Source of the DNA: Selenomonas sp. AE3005
Lineage (GTDB): Bacteria > Bacillota > Negativicutes > Selenomonadales > Selenomonadaceae
DNA: 64,000 nt
NCBI RefSeq assembly: GCF_000686945.1
Contig: NZ_KK366040.1
Location: forward strand, 207,579 to 271,578
Direction: 5' to 3'
The position numbers and the translations under genes are program-made. The notes beneath the pieces are model-generated. The model ran no database searches, had not been told where the DNA came from, and worked only from the letters and a program-made list of their open reading frames with translations. Every line of letters starts with the position of its first letter. Position 1 is the first letter of the stretch. This document shows positions 52,607 through 62,400 of the stretch, piece after piece.

Positions 52607-53677
52607 TTGAAAAGGCTAAGAGGTTTTTGTCTGATGGTGCTTTTCTGTGCAGCCCTCTGTTCTTGGGGCTGCGGTGCGGATAAGCCGGTGCAAAAAAGCG
52701 ATATGGTCATGGACACGGTGGTGACACTGTCGGCCAGCGGCGCGGAGGCCGAGGCGGCAGTGACGGAGGGCATGGCCCGGCTCCACGAGTTGGAGAAAAT
52801 GGTCAGCCCCAATCTGCCGGCCAGTGATGTGAGCCGGCTGGAGCAAATGGCCGGCTCCGGCCATTGGGTGGTGCTCCACCCGGAGGTATATCACCTGCTG
52901 GCGGTCGCTCAGGATTACGCAGCCAAAACCAATGGCGCCTTTGATATAACAGCCAAACCTCTTGTTGACCTGTGGGGGATTGGCACTGACCACAGCCGGG
53001 TGCCGGCGCCGGCCGAGATTGCCAAAGCGCAAAAACTCGTGGGCTGGCAAAAACTGGAGCTTAATGAAAAGACGCACAGCGCCCGTTTGCTGGAGGCCGG
53101 AATGGGGGTGGACGCCGGCGGTATAGCCAAGGGCATGGCGGCCGATGAAGTGCGGAAAATCTACCGCAAACATGGGATAAAAAACGGCCTGATAAATCTG
53201 GGCGGCAGCTCCATGTATGCTCTCGGGGTAAATAATGAGGACAAGCCCTGGCGGATAGGCCTGCGGCACCCCCGTAAGGACGATGCCAAGGAAAAAATCG
53301 CTGTGCTGCCCTTGTCAGATGAGGCGTTATCTACCTCGGGCGATTATGAACGTTTTTTTGAAAGCGGCGGGCAGCGGTATCATCATATTATCGACCCGCG
53401 GCTGGGACGTCCGGCTCCGTCCGGACTGATGAGTGTGACCATTACGGCGGCGGATAAGCTGGAGGACGCCGGCATGCTTACGGATCTGTTGACCACGACG
53501 GTGTTTGTGCTGGGGCCGGAGCAGGGCACGAGATTCCTGCGTACCCTGCCGGCCGGTATCAGCGGTGCGCTTGTGGATAAGCGCTATCAGTTATGGACAA
53601 CTCACGACATGGCCCAGCGGCTGGAGGAAGTGTCCAAGGAATTGCAATTTTGGCAGGAAAGTGGAGAACTGCAATGA
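52607..53677 (+). CDS. apbE: ApbE-family FAD:protein FMN transferase
   Basis: A 356-aa exported flavin transferase. It moves FMN from FAD onto Thr of redox proteins such as Rnf/Nqr subunits, outside the cytoplasm. An N-terminal export signal with a possible lipoprotein Cys (LCSWGC) is followed by MVMDTVVTL, DITAKPLVDLWGIG, GMGVDAGGIAKGMAAD and HHIIDPRLGRPA, all ApbE hallmarks. The start is TTG 52607 after AAGGAG. The stop overlaps the next gene (ATGA-type junction), so it is co-transcribed with larE. Confidence 0.93.
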   Translation: MKRLRGFCLMVLFCAALCSWGCGADKPVQKSDMVMDTVVTLSASGAEAEAAVTEGMARLHELEKMVSPNLPASDVSRLEQMAGSGHWVVLHPEVYHLLAVAQDYAAKTNGAFDITAKPLVDLWGIGTDHSRVPAPAEIAKAQKLVGWQKLELNEKTHSARLLEAGMGVDAGGIAKGMAADEVRKIYRKHGIKNGLINLGGSSMYALGVNNEDKPWRIGLRHPRKDDAKEKIAVLPLSDEALSTSGDYERFFESGGQRYHHIIDPRLGRPAPSGLMSVTITAADKLEDAGMLTDLLTTTVFVLGPEQGTRFLRTLPAGISGALVDKRYQLWTTHDMAQRLEEVSKELQFWQESGELQ

Positions 53678-54498
53678 TGAAAAAAGAATTACAGGCGAAA
53701 GTTGCTAAATTACAATTACTGCTCAAAAGCTATGGTTCGGCTGCCATAGCTTTTTCCGCAGGCGTGGATTCAACGGTGCTGCTAAAGGCGGCCAAGGAGG
53801 TTTTAGGACCTGAGCAGGTACTGGCGCTGACCGTGCAAAGTGTGCTGGTGCCGGTAGAAGAAGTAGCTGAGGCCAAGGCTTTTTGTCAGGCTGAGGGCTT
53901 GCGGCACACAGTGCTGACACTTGACCCGCTGCTTTACTATGATGTACGCACGAATCCGCCGGAACGCTGTTATTTTTGCAAGCGGCTGGTAATTGATAAA
54001 CTGCGGGAGGCAGCTGCCCGGGAAAATATCGCCCATTTGCTGGACGGGACGAATGCCAGCGATGGGCAGGATTATCGCCCCGGCAGCCAGGCCCTGCGTG
54101 AACTGCGGGTTATCAGCCCCCTGCAGGAGGCCGGTATGGATAAGGCCGATATCAGAGCCTATGCCCGGGAACTGGGACTGGCTGTGGCGGACAAGCCTTC
54201 GGCAGCCTGCCTGGCCTCACGTATCCCCTATGGGGAGGAATTGTCGGCCGCGAAACTGCAGCGGATTGACCAGGCAGAAACCTTCCTGCGTACGGAGGGC
54301 TTTGTGCAGTTACGGGTGCGCAGCCATGAAAATATAGCCCGGATAGAATTACTGCCGGCAGATATGGCCAGGTTTATGGCGTCAGGACTGTATGAAAAGA
54401 CCGTCAGCAAATTCAAGGAACTGGGCTTTGCTTATGTGACGCTGGATTTGCAGGGCTATCGCATGGGCAGCCTCAATGAAACATTGAAAGGAAAATGA
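53674..54498 (+). CDS. larE: LarE-family ATP-dependent sulfur transferase
   Basis: A 274-aa PP-loop protein. LarE donates its cysteine sulfur to build the nickel-pincer cofactor of lactate racemase. The PP-loop is FSAGVDSTVLL (Ser28-Ser33). Cysteines occur in NPPERCYFCKR and PSAACLASRIP, the latter at the position of the sacrificial cysteine. larA, larB and larC are not nearby, so it may act elsewhere or the rest lies outside the window. It overlaps apbE and is followed 1 bp later by a Nudix gene. ATG 53674 or 53677 may be used. Confidence 0.85.
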   Translation: MMKKELQAKVAKLQLLLKSYGSAAIAFSAGVDSTVLLKAAKEVLGPEQVLALTVQSVLVPVEEVAEAKAFCQAEGLRHTVLTLDPLLYYDVRTNPPERCYFCKRLVIDKLREAAARENIAHLLDGTNASDGQDYRPGSQALRELRVISPLQEAGMDKADIRAYARELGLAVADKPSAACLASRIPYGEELSAAKLQRIDQAETFLRTEGFVQLRVRSHENIARIELLPADMARFMASGLYEKTVSKFKELGFAYVTLDLQGYRMGSLNETLKGK

Positions 54499-54499
54499 C

Positions 54500-54979
54500 A
54501 TGTCAAAGTCGAATCTCACCACGTTGTGCTATATCGAAAAAGAAGGCAAGTATCTGATGATGCACCGGGTGAAGAAGGAACATGATATCAATAAGGATAA
54601 ATGGGTGGGGATTGGCGGTCACTTTGAAGGTGACGAATCCCCGGAGGAGTGCCTGCTGCGCGAGGCCCGGGAGGAAACCGGCCTTAAACTTACGGATTAC
54701 CGCCAGCGCGGGATTATCACCTTTATTTCGGACAAGTGGCAGACGGAATACATGTTCCTGTATACCGCCACAGGTTATGAGGGGAAAATCGGTGATTGCA
54801 ACGAGGGCGTGCTGGAGTGGATTGACAAGGATAAAGTCTATGACCTGCCCCTGTGGGAGGGGGATAAAATCTTCTTCCGCCTTATGGCTGCCGAACGGCC
54901 GCATTTTTCGCTGAAACTGCGGTATGTGGGCGAAGAACTGGTGGAGGCTGTGCTGGACGGCAAGGACATAATTAACTAA
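54500..54979 (+). CDS. Nudix hydrolase (MutT-like)
   Basis: A 159-aa hydrolase with a perfect Nudix box from Gly40 to Leu62: G-x5-E46-x7-R54-E55-A-x-E58-E59-x-G61-L62. The context of the box (LTTLCYIEKEGKYLMMHR, WVGIGGHFEG) matches 8-oxo-dGTP diphosphatase-like members, which clean oxidised nucleotides. Substrate uncertain. It is the last gene of an apbE-larE-Nudix run and ends in a terminator. Confidence 0.88.
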   Translation: MSKSNLTTLCYIEKEGKYLMMHRVKKEHDINKDKWVGIGGHFEGDESPEECLLREAREETGLKLTDYRQRGIITFISDKWQTEYMFLYTATGYEGKIGDCNEGVLEWIDKDKVYDLPLWEGDKIFFRLMAAERPHFSLKLRYVGEELVEAVLDGKDIIN

Positions 54980-54985
54980 AAAGAA

Positions 54986-55048
54986 CGCCCGTGACGGGGT
55001 AATATTTTTCCTTCGGGAAAAACATCACTCCATCACGGGCTGTTTTTT
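54986..55048. terminator. Terminator between the Nudix gene and the MFS gene
   Basis: GCCCGTGA pairs with TCACGGGC, enclosing a second hairpin (TTTTTCC-TTCG-GGAAAAA), followed by TGTTTTTTAT. It is probably used by both convergent genes. Confidence 0.75.
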
Positions 55049-55056
55049 ATATGTTT

Positions 55057-56394
55057 CTATTTTCTAACTCTGGCCGGAATTACGCCGAGCCCGGCGCAGA
55101 GGGCGAAAATAAGCAGGGCAATTTCCAGATTTTGCAGCAGGGCCGCCTGTGGGGCAAGGCCGTGCCAGGATAGGGAGAGGATTAAGTTCATCATGGCGAC
55201 ACTGAGCACCTGGCCGAATAATCTTGTGGTGCTGAGCAGGCTGGTGGCCAGACCGTAGTGCTGTTTTTCCACGGAACTCATGATGGCGTTGTTGTTGGGG
55301 GCGGCGAACAGGGCAAAGCCTGTGCCGGTAATCATCAGCATGGGAATGAGCAGATAGAGGGAGAGGGTATGGACGGTCAGGGCAAAGCCGATAAGGCCGG
55401 CGGTGATGACAGATTGTCCCAGGGCTGCCAGTTTGGTGGGGGCGTACTTATCGGACAGCCGCCCCATGATAGGTGACAGCGCGGCCATGAGGACGGGCTG
55501 GGCCAGCAGAATAATTCCGGCACTGTGCGATGTTAGTCCCAGAATGGCCTGCAGGTACAGGGAGAGCAGCAGGCTGGTGGCAAAGGTGGCACAGTAGTTG
55601 AGCAGTGCCGCCAGGCAGGACAGGGAAAAAGGCCGGTTGCTGAACAGCAGGTTTACGGGCAGCAAGGGATTTTCTGTACGTAGTTCATAGCGCAGGAATA
55701 CACCAAACAGCAGCAGGCCGCCAGTTAACAGCAAGGGGGCGGCCGGCTGACTGAGCAGCTGGGACAAGCCGTAAATAATGAGCATGATGGCGCCACCGTA
55801 CAGGAGGGCGCCTTTTTTGTCCCAGTCCGGACTGCTGTCGGCGTACCATTCGTCCTGCAAGGTATGACGGGCGGTGCCAAAGGCGAGTGCACCGAGGATG
55901 GTCAGCAGGATGAAAATACTTTGCCAGCCGTAATAATGGTTGAGAAAACCGCCGACAGCCGGCCCTAAGGTGAGTCCTGTATATACCACGGCCACATTCC
56001 AGCCCATAGCCCAGCCCCGGCGTTCTTTGGGAATCACCAAGGTCAGAATGGACATGGAAGTGGCAAAGGTCATGGCCGAGCCCAGACCTTGCGCGGCCCG
56101 GGCGGCAATCAGCCAGGGCAGACTCGGGGCGAAGATGGCCAAAAAGGAGGTCAGGGCAAAAATTCCGTTGCCCATGATGAAAAAACGCCGCTTGCCATAG
56201 CGGTCTGCCAGTTTGCCAAAGGGCAGCAGGACAACGATGGCGGCCAGTAAAAAACTGCCCAGCACCCAGCCCAAAGCTGCCGGACTTGCCCCATATTCCG
56301 CGCCCAGCGAAGGCAATGCCAGATTTAAGGCACTGCCGGTGAAAGGCGTAAGGAAGGAGGTAAGCATGATGGTAAAAAGTATTCTATATTCCAT
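55057..56394 (-). CDS. MFS efflux transporter (DHA2-like)
   Basis: A 445-aa major facilitator with about 12 to 14 helices. It has the motif-A loop GKLADRYGKRR and the antiporter motif-C region GLTLGPAVGGFL, both typical of drug:H+ antiporters. Likely exports a toxic compound or metabolite; the substrate cannot be inferred. It is divergent from the autotransporter gene and convergent with the Nudix operon. ATG follows TAGGAGCCATCGCC. Confidence 0.85.
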   Translation of the reverse strand: MEYRILFTIMLTSFLTPFTGSALNLALPSLGAEYGASPAALGWVLGSFLLAAIVVLLPFGKLADRYGKRRFFIMGNGIFALTSFLAIFAPSLPWLIAARAAQGLGSAMTFATSMSILTLVIPKERRGWAMGWNVAVVYTGLTLGPAVGGFLNHYYGWQSIFILLTILGALAFGTARHTLQDEWYADSSPDWDKKGALLYGGAIMLIIYGLSQLLSQPAAPLLLTGGLLLFGVFLRYELRTENPLLPVNLLFSNRPFSLSCLAALLNYCATFATSLLLSLYLQAILGLTSHSAGIILLAQPVLMAALSPIMGRLSDKYAPTKLAALGQSVITAGLIGFALTVHTLSLYLLIPMLMITGTGFALFAAPNNNAIMSSVEKQHYGLATSLLSTTRLFGQVLSVAMMNLILSLSWHGLAPQAALLQNLEIALLIFALCAGLGVIPARVRK

Positions 56395-56583
56395 GGCGAT
56401 GGCTCCTATGTTTACGTTTTTCTAAGTATACTATTGATATTAGTTTGACAAAAGAGTAAAATACCCTTTTGTTACATGATATAACTGCAAAAGAGATGAT
56501 AAAATTGAAAAGACATGAAGGATTAAATCGCACCTTTATAGAACAAATTAAGAAGTAAGTTGGAGAAAGGAAGTGAATAGATT

Positions 56584-59130
56584 ATGAGAACAACAAGAAA
56601 GGCCAGAAAGCGGCTCAGAAATAAAAGCAGCTGCCAGGCTACCAGATGTATTATGGCAGCACTTATATCTATAGGCGGAGGGCAAGGGATTTTGCCTGCG
56701 GCGGCTGTGGCGCAGGAGACTACGATAGATGAAGATACTTACAGTAATGACATTGTTTACGGAAATCATACTGGCACGACTCCTACAAATCATGATGGAA
56801 ATGCCAGTAACAACAGCATTACCATAGCAGAAGGTCACTCTGTTAAACAAGTATATGGTGGACAAAGCACAGACGGCCAAAACGCCGACTACAATACCGT
56901 AACGGTTGCAGGGGAGGCTCCTGATGACGTTTATGGTATTGCAGCAGGCGGTAAAACAAATTATAACGGCAGCGCTAATCATAACCGTGTTACTATTAAA
57001 TCAACAGGCAATGTTGGAGAATATGTGTATGGTGGCTGGACAGAGCGTGGCCCTGCCAAGCATAACATCGTCGAAATAGAAGGAACTGAAATATCACAAG
57101 GATTAGTAAGCCACGAAGTTTACGGTGGCCACAGCGAAAGTGGCGATGTTGAAGAGAACAAGGTCATAATCAATGGTTTTGTTAACGGCAAGGTCACGGC
57201 TGGATATTCTGCTACCTACAAGGCAATAAACAATACCGCCATACTAAACAGCAACGGAAATGTTGCCAATATCGCTGGCGGAGGCAGCACTTCAGGCACA
57301 GTTGAGCTGAACAATACCATTATAAATGGCGGCTCAACCTTTATGACTTCAGGTGGTTATAACGCAAACGGAACTGTGAAGAAAAATACACTGACCATCA
57401 AAGGCGGCGTAATTGTAGATGGCGCCTACGGCGGTTTTATCGAACCTACTGCCACCAACAAGGGCAATGCCTATGACAATATCGTCAATATTTCTGGCGG
57501 CACTATCTATACCACGGTAGCAGGCGGACAAACTAGAAGTGGCGATGCCTACAATAATACCGTCAATATTCATGGCGGCACTCTCGGCGATGATATCTGG
57601 GGGCTCGCTATGGTCGCAGGGGGAATCGCTGACGGCGGCAATGCCACCGGCAACACTGTCAACCTCTACACATTAAAGGACAACATCAACGGAAGCATTT
57701 ATGGCGGCAAAGCAGGCGCGGGCAAAACTTCCGCAGACAACACCGTCAACTTCCTCGGCACTGCCATTCTCCCCAACGCCACCCTTGAAGGTGACACCAT
57801 CCAGAACCTCAATGTCTACACAAAAGGCAACTATGTCAAATCCATAACCGGCAATATAAAGAATATGAATTTTTATCTTCCTGCCGGAACAAGTAACGGG
57901 GACACTATGCTCACTGTTGACGGAGGAACGGGAACAAATCTGGATAATACCACTATTACCTGGACTCCGCAGGCAGAATTTAATATGAATGTGGGAGATA
58001 AAGTTACGCTTATACGTGATGCGGCAGGTCTTTCTACCAATGGCACGGTGCTGCCGGAGGCGGAAAAATATACGGTAACTACAGGTATATCCACGGATAG
58101 TATTTATTCTTATAATACATTGAGAGAGGGAACACAGGCCATTGTTGTTACGTTTACAGCCGAACCCGTTGTTCATGAAAGTACCCTGCCGGAGCGTACT
58201 AAGTCGCTTACGGAAACCAGTACGGCTGTGACGGCTTTGCTTAATGGCGGTTCTGATTTTTTGACGGCGCATGGTATGGAGGAGGCCGAGGCGGTAGCCC
58301 TTGACCCGGAAATATCCGTTGTCTATGGCCGCCTGGTTCCTTTTGTGGCCATTGGCGGCGGTTCGTTGGAATTAGACACCGGTTCGTCCACGGACCTCAA
58401 AGCCTTCTATGCTAATCTGGGGCTGACCAAGGAAATCAAAAACCGTAACGGCAGTTTGTTTGTAGGGCCGATTTTAGAATATGGCCGGGGCAATTATGAC
58501 AGCTATCTGGACAACGGCGTTCATGGCTGGGGCACCGGACACTATGTTGGTGCCGGTGGATTTGCCCGTCAGCGGAATCATGACGGCTTATACTATGAAG
58601 GCGATTTGCGGTTCGGCCGGTTTAGTTCCGATTACAGGGGCGATTTGGCCTCCGGCCTTACTGCTGATTATGACCTTGGCGGCAGCTACATTGCCGGTCA
58701 TTTGGGCCTGGGCAAAATCTATAAAGTTAATCCCACGGACACGGTTGACGCCTACATAAAATATTTCTACAGCCGTACCAGTGGTGACGAGGTAACTGTC
58801 CATAGCAATTTGAACAACGAGGTTTATAATTTCAACAGCGTGGACAGCCATCGCCTGCGCCTGGGCGCCAGATATTATCATGCGACCAATGCGCGCAGCA
58901 AGATTTACGCAGGCCTGGCCTATCAGTACGAATTTAATGGTGAGGCCAAAGCCACCCATGACGGCCTCTGCACACCGGCACCGTCGCTTAAAGGCAGCAG
59001 CTACATGGCAGAAATCGGCTGGCAGGTAAAGCCTGACAAGACCAATATGACTGCCGATGTGGGGCTGACCGGCTGGACCGGCAAACAGACAGGTATAACG
59101 GGACGGCTGAAATTAAGCTGGGCATTCTAA
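56584..59130 (+). CDS. Autotransporter with repetitive passenger domain
   Basis: An 848-aa type V secreted protein. A long basic signal sequence (about 1-45, ending AAVAQE) is followed by a passenger (46-560) built of degenerate units of about 30-35 aa with the pattern G-x-VYGG/AGG, S-x-x-G-x-A, N-x-V-x-I-x-GG. This is expected to form a beta-helix. A linker around 540-575 leads to the autotransporter beta-barrel (about 590-848), which ends GRLKLSWAF with the terminal Phe. It shows the organism has an outer membrane; the role is probably adhesion. ATG follows GAAAGGAAG. Confidence 0.87.
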   Translation: MRTTRKARKRLRNKSSCQATRCIMAALISIGGGQGILPAAAVAQETTIDEDTYSNDIVYGNHTGTTPTNHDGNASNNSITIAEGHSVKQVYGGQSTDGQNADYNTVTVAGEAPDDVYGIAAGGKTNYNGSANHNRVTIKSTGNVGEYVYGGWTERGPAKHNIVEIEGTEISQGLVSHEVYGGHSESGDVEENKVIINGFVNGKVTAGYSATYKAINNTAILNSNGNVANIAGGGSTSGTVELNNTIINGGSTFMTSGGYNANGTVKKNTLTIKGGVIVDGAYGGFIEPTATNKGNAYDNIVNISGGTIYTTVAGGQTRSGDAYNNTVNIHGGTLGDDIWGLAMVAGGIADGGNATGNTVNLYTLKDNINGSIYGGKAGAGKTSADNTVNFLGTAILPNATLEGDTIQNLNVYTKGNYVKSITGNIKNMNFYLPAGTSNGDTMLTVDGGTGTNLDNTTITWTPQAEFNMNVGDKVTLIRDAAGLSTNGTVLPEAEKYTVTTGISTDSIYSYNTLREGTQAIVVTFTAEPVVHESTLPERTKSLTETSTAVTALLNGGSDFLTAHGMEEAEAVALDPEISVVYGRLVPFVAIGGGSLELDTGSSTDLKAFYANLGLTKEIKNRNGSLFVGPILEYGRGNYDSYLDNGVHGWGTGHYVGAGGFARQRNHDGLYYEGDLRFGRFSSDYRGDLASGLTADYDLGGSYIAGHLGLGKIYKVNPTDTVDAYIKYFYSRTSGDEVTVHSNLNNEVYNFNSVDSHRLRLGARYYHATNARSKIYAGLAYQYEFNGEAKATHDGLCTPAPSLKGSSYMAEIGWQVKPDKTNMTADVGLTGWTGKQTGITGRLKLSWAF

Positions 59131-59149
59131 AAGAAATACACAGACTAAA

Positions 59150-59199
59150 GGGGCTGCGGCATAAGTACTTTTCAACTTATGCCGCAGCCCCTCGTTTTA
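59150..59199 (+). terminator. Terminator of the autotransporter gene
   Basis: GGGGCTGCGGCATAAGT pairs perfectly with ACTTATGCCGCAGCCCC (17 bp, 8-nt loop), followed by TCGTTTT. It isolates the CRISPR locus from upstream transcription. Confidence 0.92.
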
Positions 59200-59239
59200 G
59201 TGATGGTATAATATAAAAGTGATAACCATGGTTAATATG

Positions 59240-59268
59240 TTGACAGAATAATCCATTTATTCTATAAT
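59240..59268 (+). promoter_or_regulatory. Consensus promoter of the tracrRNA
   Basis: TTGACA (59240-59245), exactly 17 bp, and TATAAT (59263-59268), both perfect consensus hexamers. The start site should be near 59275, ten bases before the anti-repeat. It is the strongest promoter match seen in the window. Confidence 0.85.
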
Positions 59269-59274
59269 ATATCT

Positions 59275-59388
59275 GTAATTACTTATTGTATCATAGCGAG
59301 GTATATTAGGTTATTACAATAAGGTCTAGCTGTTAGCTAGCACCGCAAAGCTCTAACGGCTTGCCTTACGGCAAGCCGTTATCTTTTT
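59275..59388 (+). ncRNA. tracrRNA of the type II-C CRISPR system
   Basis: The predicted RNA is about 114 nt. The anti-repeat (59285-59320) matches the 36-nt CRISPR repeat at 63965 in 30 of 36 positions, so it can pair with crRNA. It is followed by AAGG, a small hairpin (CTAGCT-GTT-AGCTAG within GGT/ACC) and CCGCAAAGCTCTAACGG, close to the neisserial tracrRNA nexus. An 11-bp hairpin AACGGCTTGCC/GGCAAGCCGTT then leads into TTTTT at 59384-59388. It guides processing and loading of Cas9. Boundaries are inferred. Confidence 0.88.
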
Positions 59389-59418
59389 ATAAATATAATT
59401 GAGATAGGGAGAATAGAT

Positions 59419-62400
59419 ATGGAACAGCGATATGTTTTGGGATTAGATATTGGTATTGCCTCGGTAGGTTGGGCAGCATTGGCTTTGAACGATAAGGATG
59501 AACCATATCGGATTTTGGATATGAATTCTCGGATTTTTCCTGAGGCAGAGCAGGCAAAGTCAGGTGAATCATTGGCATCTCCACGCCGTAAGGCGCGAGG
59601 AATGCGTCGTAGACTGCGTCGACGCCGTCATCGTTTGGACAGGTTGCGCAGTCTGTTGGTTCGAGAGGGAGTATTGGATAAAGCAGCATTAGCAGCTCTT
59701 TATGAAAAGCCGATGACGGATATATATGCAGTTCGGTGTGAAGGTTTGGAACGCAAGCTCACATCAGATGAATGGGCAAGGGTATTATTGTATTTTACTA
59801 AACATCGCGGTTTTAAATCAAATAGGTTGGCAGAAGCAGAAAATGATGATGAAGGACAGGTAAAGGATGCCCTCAAAGCAAATGCAGAATTATTGACCTG
59901 CTATCGTACAGTGGGGGAAATGTTGTATAAAGATGTAAAATTTCAAGCTCACAAGCGTAACAAGGCTGCAGATTATCAAATGACAGTCAGCAGAGATATG
60001 TTGCTATCAGAGATAAAGCAGTTGTTCGCGGCACAGCGAGCGTGGAATAATAAGCATGCATCGGAGACTTTTGAAGAAAAATATGTACATATATTTTCAT
60101 CACAACGTAATTTTGATGAAGGCCCGGGAGGCAATAGTCCTTATGGGGGAAACCTTATTGAACGAATGATTGGTGTTTGCACATTGGAACGGGCGGCAGG
60201 AGAAAAACGTGCGCCCAAAGCAAGTTTTTCATTTATGCGGTTTACTTTGTTGGAAAAACTTAGCCATATAAGAATTACGGCCAATGGTATAACGCGCAGT
60301 CTTACGAATGAGGAACGCCGACAATTGGAACAATTAGCTTGGCAATCTCCGTCCTTGACATATGCACATTTGCGTAAGGCGTTGGGGTTGCAGGAGTCTG
60401 AGCGATTCAATGATTTGTACTATACCAAGGATTATATCGAAACAGAGAAAAAGAAAAAATTTGGCTTTGTGGCAGCATATCACGAGGTGCGCAAGGCTTT
60501 AGACAAACTTGAAAAGGATTATATAAAAAAACTGTCGCAGGATGAGTTGGATGTTATCGGCTATGCTTTTTCGGTGTTCAAGAACGAGGGGAATTTGCAT
60601 TCGTACTTAATAAATAATGGCATTGCGGAAGAAGTATGTAGTATATTACTGGCAAATTTGAAACCGTTCCGGAAGTTCGGTCATATCTCCATAAAAGCAT
60701 GCCGCAATATTATACCATATTTGGAGCAAGGCATGACTTATGATGCTGCTTGTAGGGCAACAGGTTATGAACCTTCGGGATATAATGGCTCCAGACAAAA
60801 AATCCTGTCTGGAGCGATGGAAGAAGTACGTGAAATACCAAATCCTGTTGTGCGAAGATCAATATCACAGACAATCAAGGTGTTGAATGCACTGATAAGG
60901 CGTTATGGCAGCCCGGTGGAAATACATGTTGAACTGGCAAGGGAAATGGCGCGTAGTTTCCAAGATCGTAAGGAAATGCAGAATAAAATAGAAAATAATC
61001 GCAAGGCCAATGAGAGGATAATACAGGAATTGCGCGAAAATGGCCTGTTGCAGCCAAATGGCTTGGATATTGTCAAATGGAAATTGTATAAAGAACAGCA
61101 AGGCGTTTGCGCTTATAGCCAAAAGCCTTTTGATGTTGAGCGTTTACTGCATGATGGCAAGTATGCGGAGGTAGACCATATTCTGCCTTATAGTCGATCC
61201 TTTGATGATAGCTATGCTAATAAAGTATTGGTGCTGGCCGGAGAAAACCGGCATAAGGGTAATCATACGCCGTTGGAGTATATGGCTGGCAAGGAAGAAA
61301 AGCTGAATGCTTTTGTGTGCTGGGTTAATACTTTTATAAGAGATTTACGTAAGCGGCAGAATTTACTGCGTAAAAACTTCCATAGTGAGGAAAATGAGTG
61401 GAAGGATCGCCATCTTAATGATACAAAATATATCAGCAGGTTTGTTTATAACTTGTTACGGCAGCATTTGGAGTTTAGCACTTTTATGAGTGAGCGCAAG
61501 CGTCATGTGTTAGCGGTAAATGGCAGTGTAACTGCTTATGTGCGGAAGAGACTAGGGATAAATAAAATTCGCGCAAACGGAGACTTGCATCATGCAGTAG
61601 ATGCGGTAATAATTGCCTGTGTGACGCAAGGTATGGTCAATATAATAGAACAATACAGCAAAGCACGAGAGTTGTGGGATATTTCTGCAAAAGAGCCTTT
61701 TCCAGAACCATGGCCAGGGTTTAGGAAGGAACTGGAGGCTAGAACAAGTGATAGTCCTGCAGATAATTTGCGTAGAATGCATCTGGAAAATTATACAGAG
61801 GAGGAACTTCAAGCAGTTAAACCTATATTTGTTTCACGAATGCCGCGTCGAAAAGTACGAGCGGCAGCGCATGAAGAAACAATTCGCAGTGCAAAGCATC
61901 TAAATGAAGGGGTGGCGGTAGTAAAGAAAAAATTATCGGACTTGAAATTGACGAAGGATAAAACGGCAATAGAGGGGTATTTCAACCCAACGTCAGATAC
62001 TTTGCTGTATCAGGCATTATTAGCAAGATTGCAGGCCTTTAATGGTAATGCTCCAAAGGCCTTTGCTGAACCATTTTATAAGCCTAGGGCTGATGGCACT
62101 ACTGGCCCATTGGTTAGGACAGTGAAGATTGCGTCTAAATCAGTGTTGCAGGTAGGTGTGAACGGTGGCAGGGGTGTAGCTGATAATGATAGCATGGTGC
62201 GTGTCGATATATTCTATCGTGCCGAAGGTAAAGGAAAAGGGTATTATCTTGTGCCTGTTTATGCTGCAGATACAGTGAAAGAAGAATTGCCATTAAAGGC
62301 AGTGACGCGAAATAAATCGTATGTGGACTGGGTGGTAATGAAACCGGAAGAATTTAAATTTTCTTTATATAAGGATGATTTATTACTAGTAAGTTCTGCA

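Noticed and set aside
59285..59320. Sequence resembling a degenerate CRISPR repeat upstream of cas9
   Set aside because: It is single, has no spacer neighbour and is followed by nexus and terminator hairpins behind a consensus promoter; it is the tracrRNA anti-repeat.
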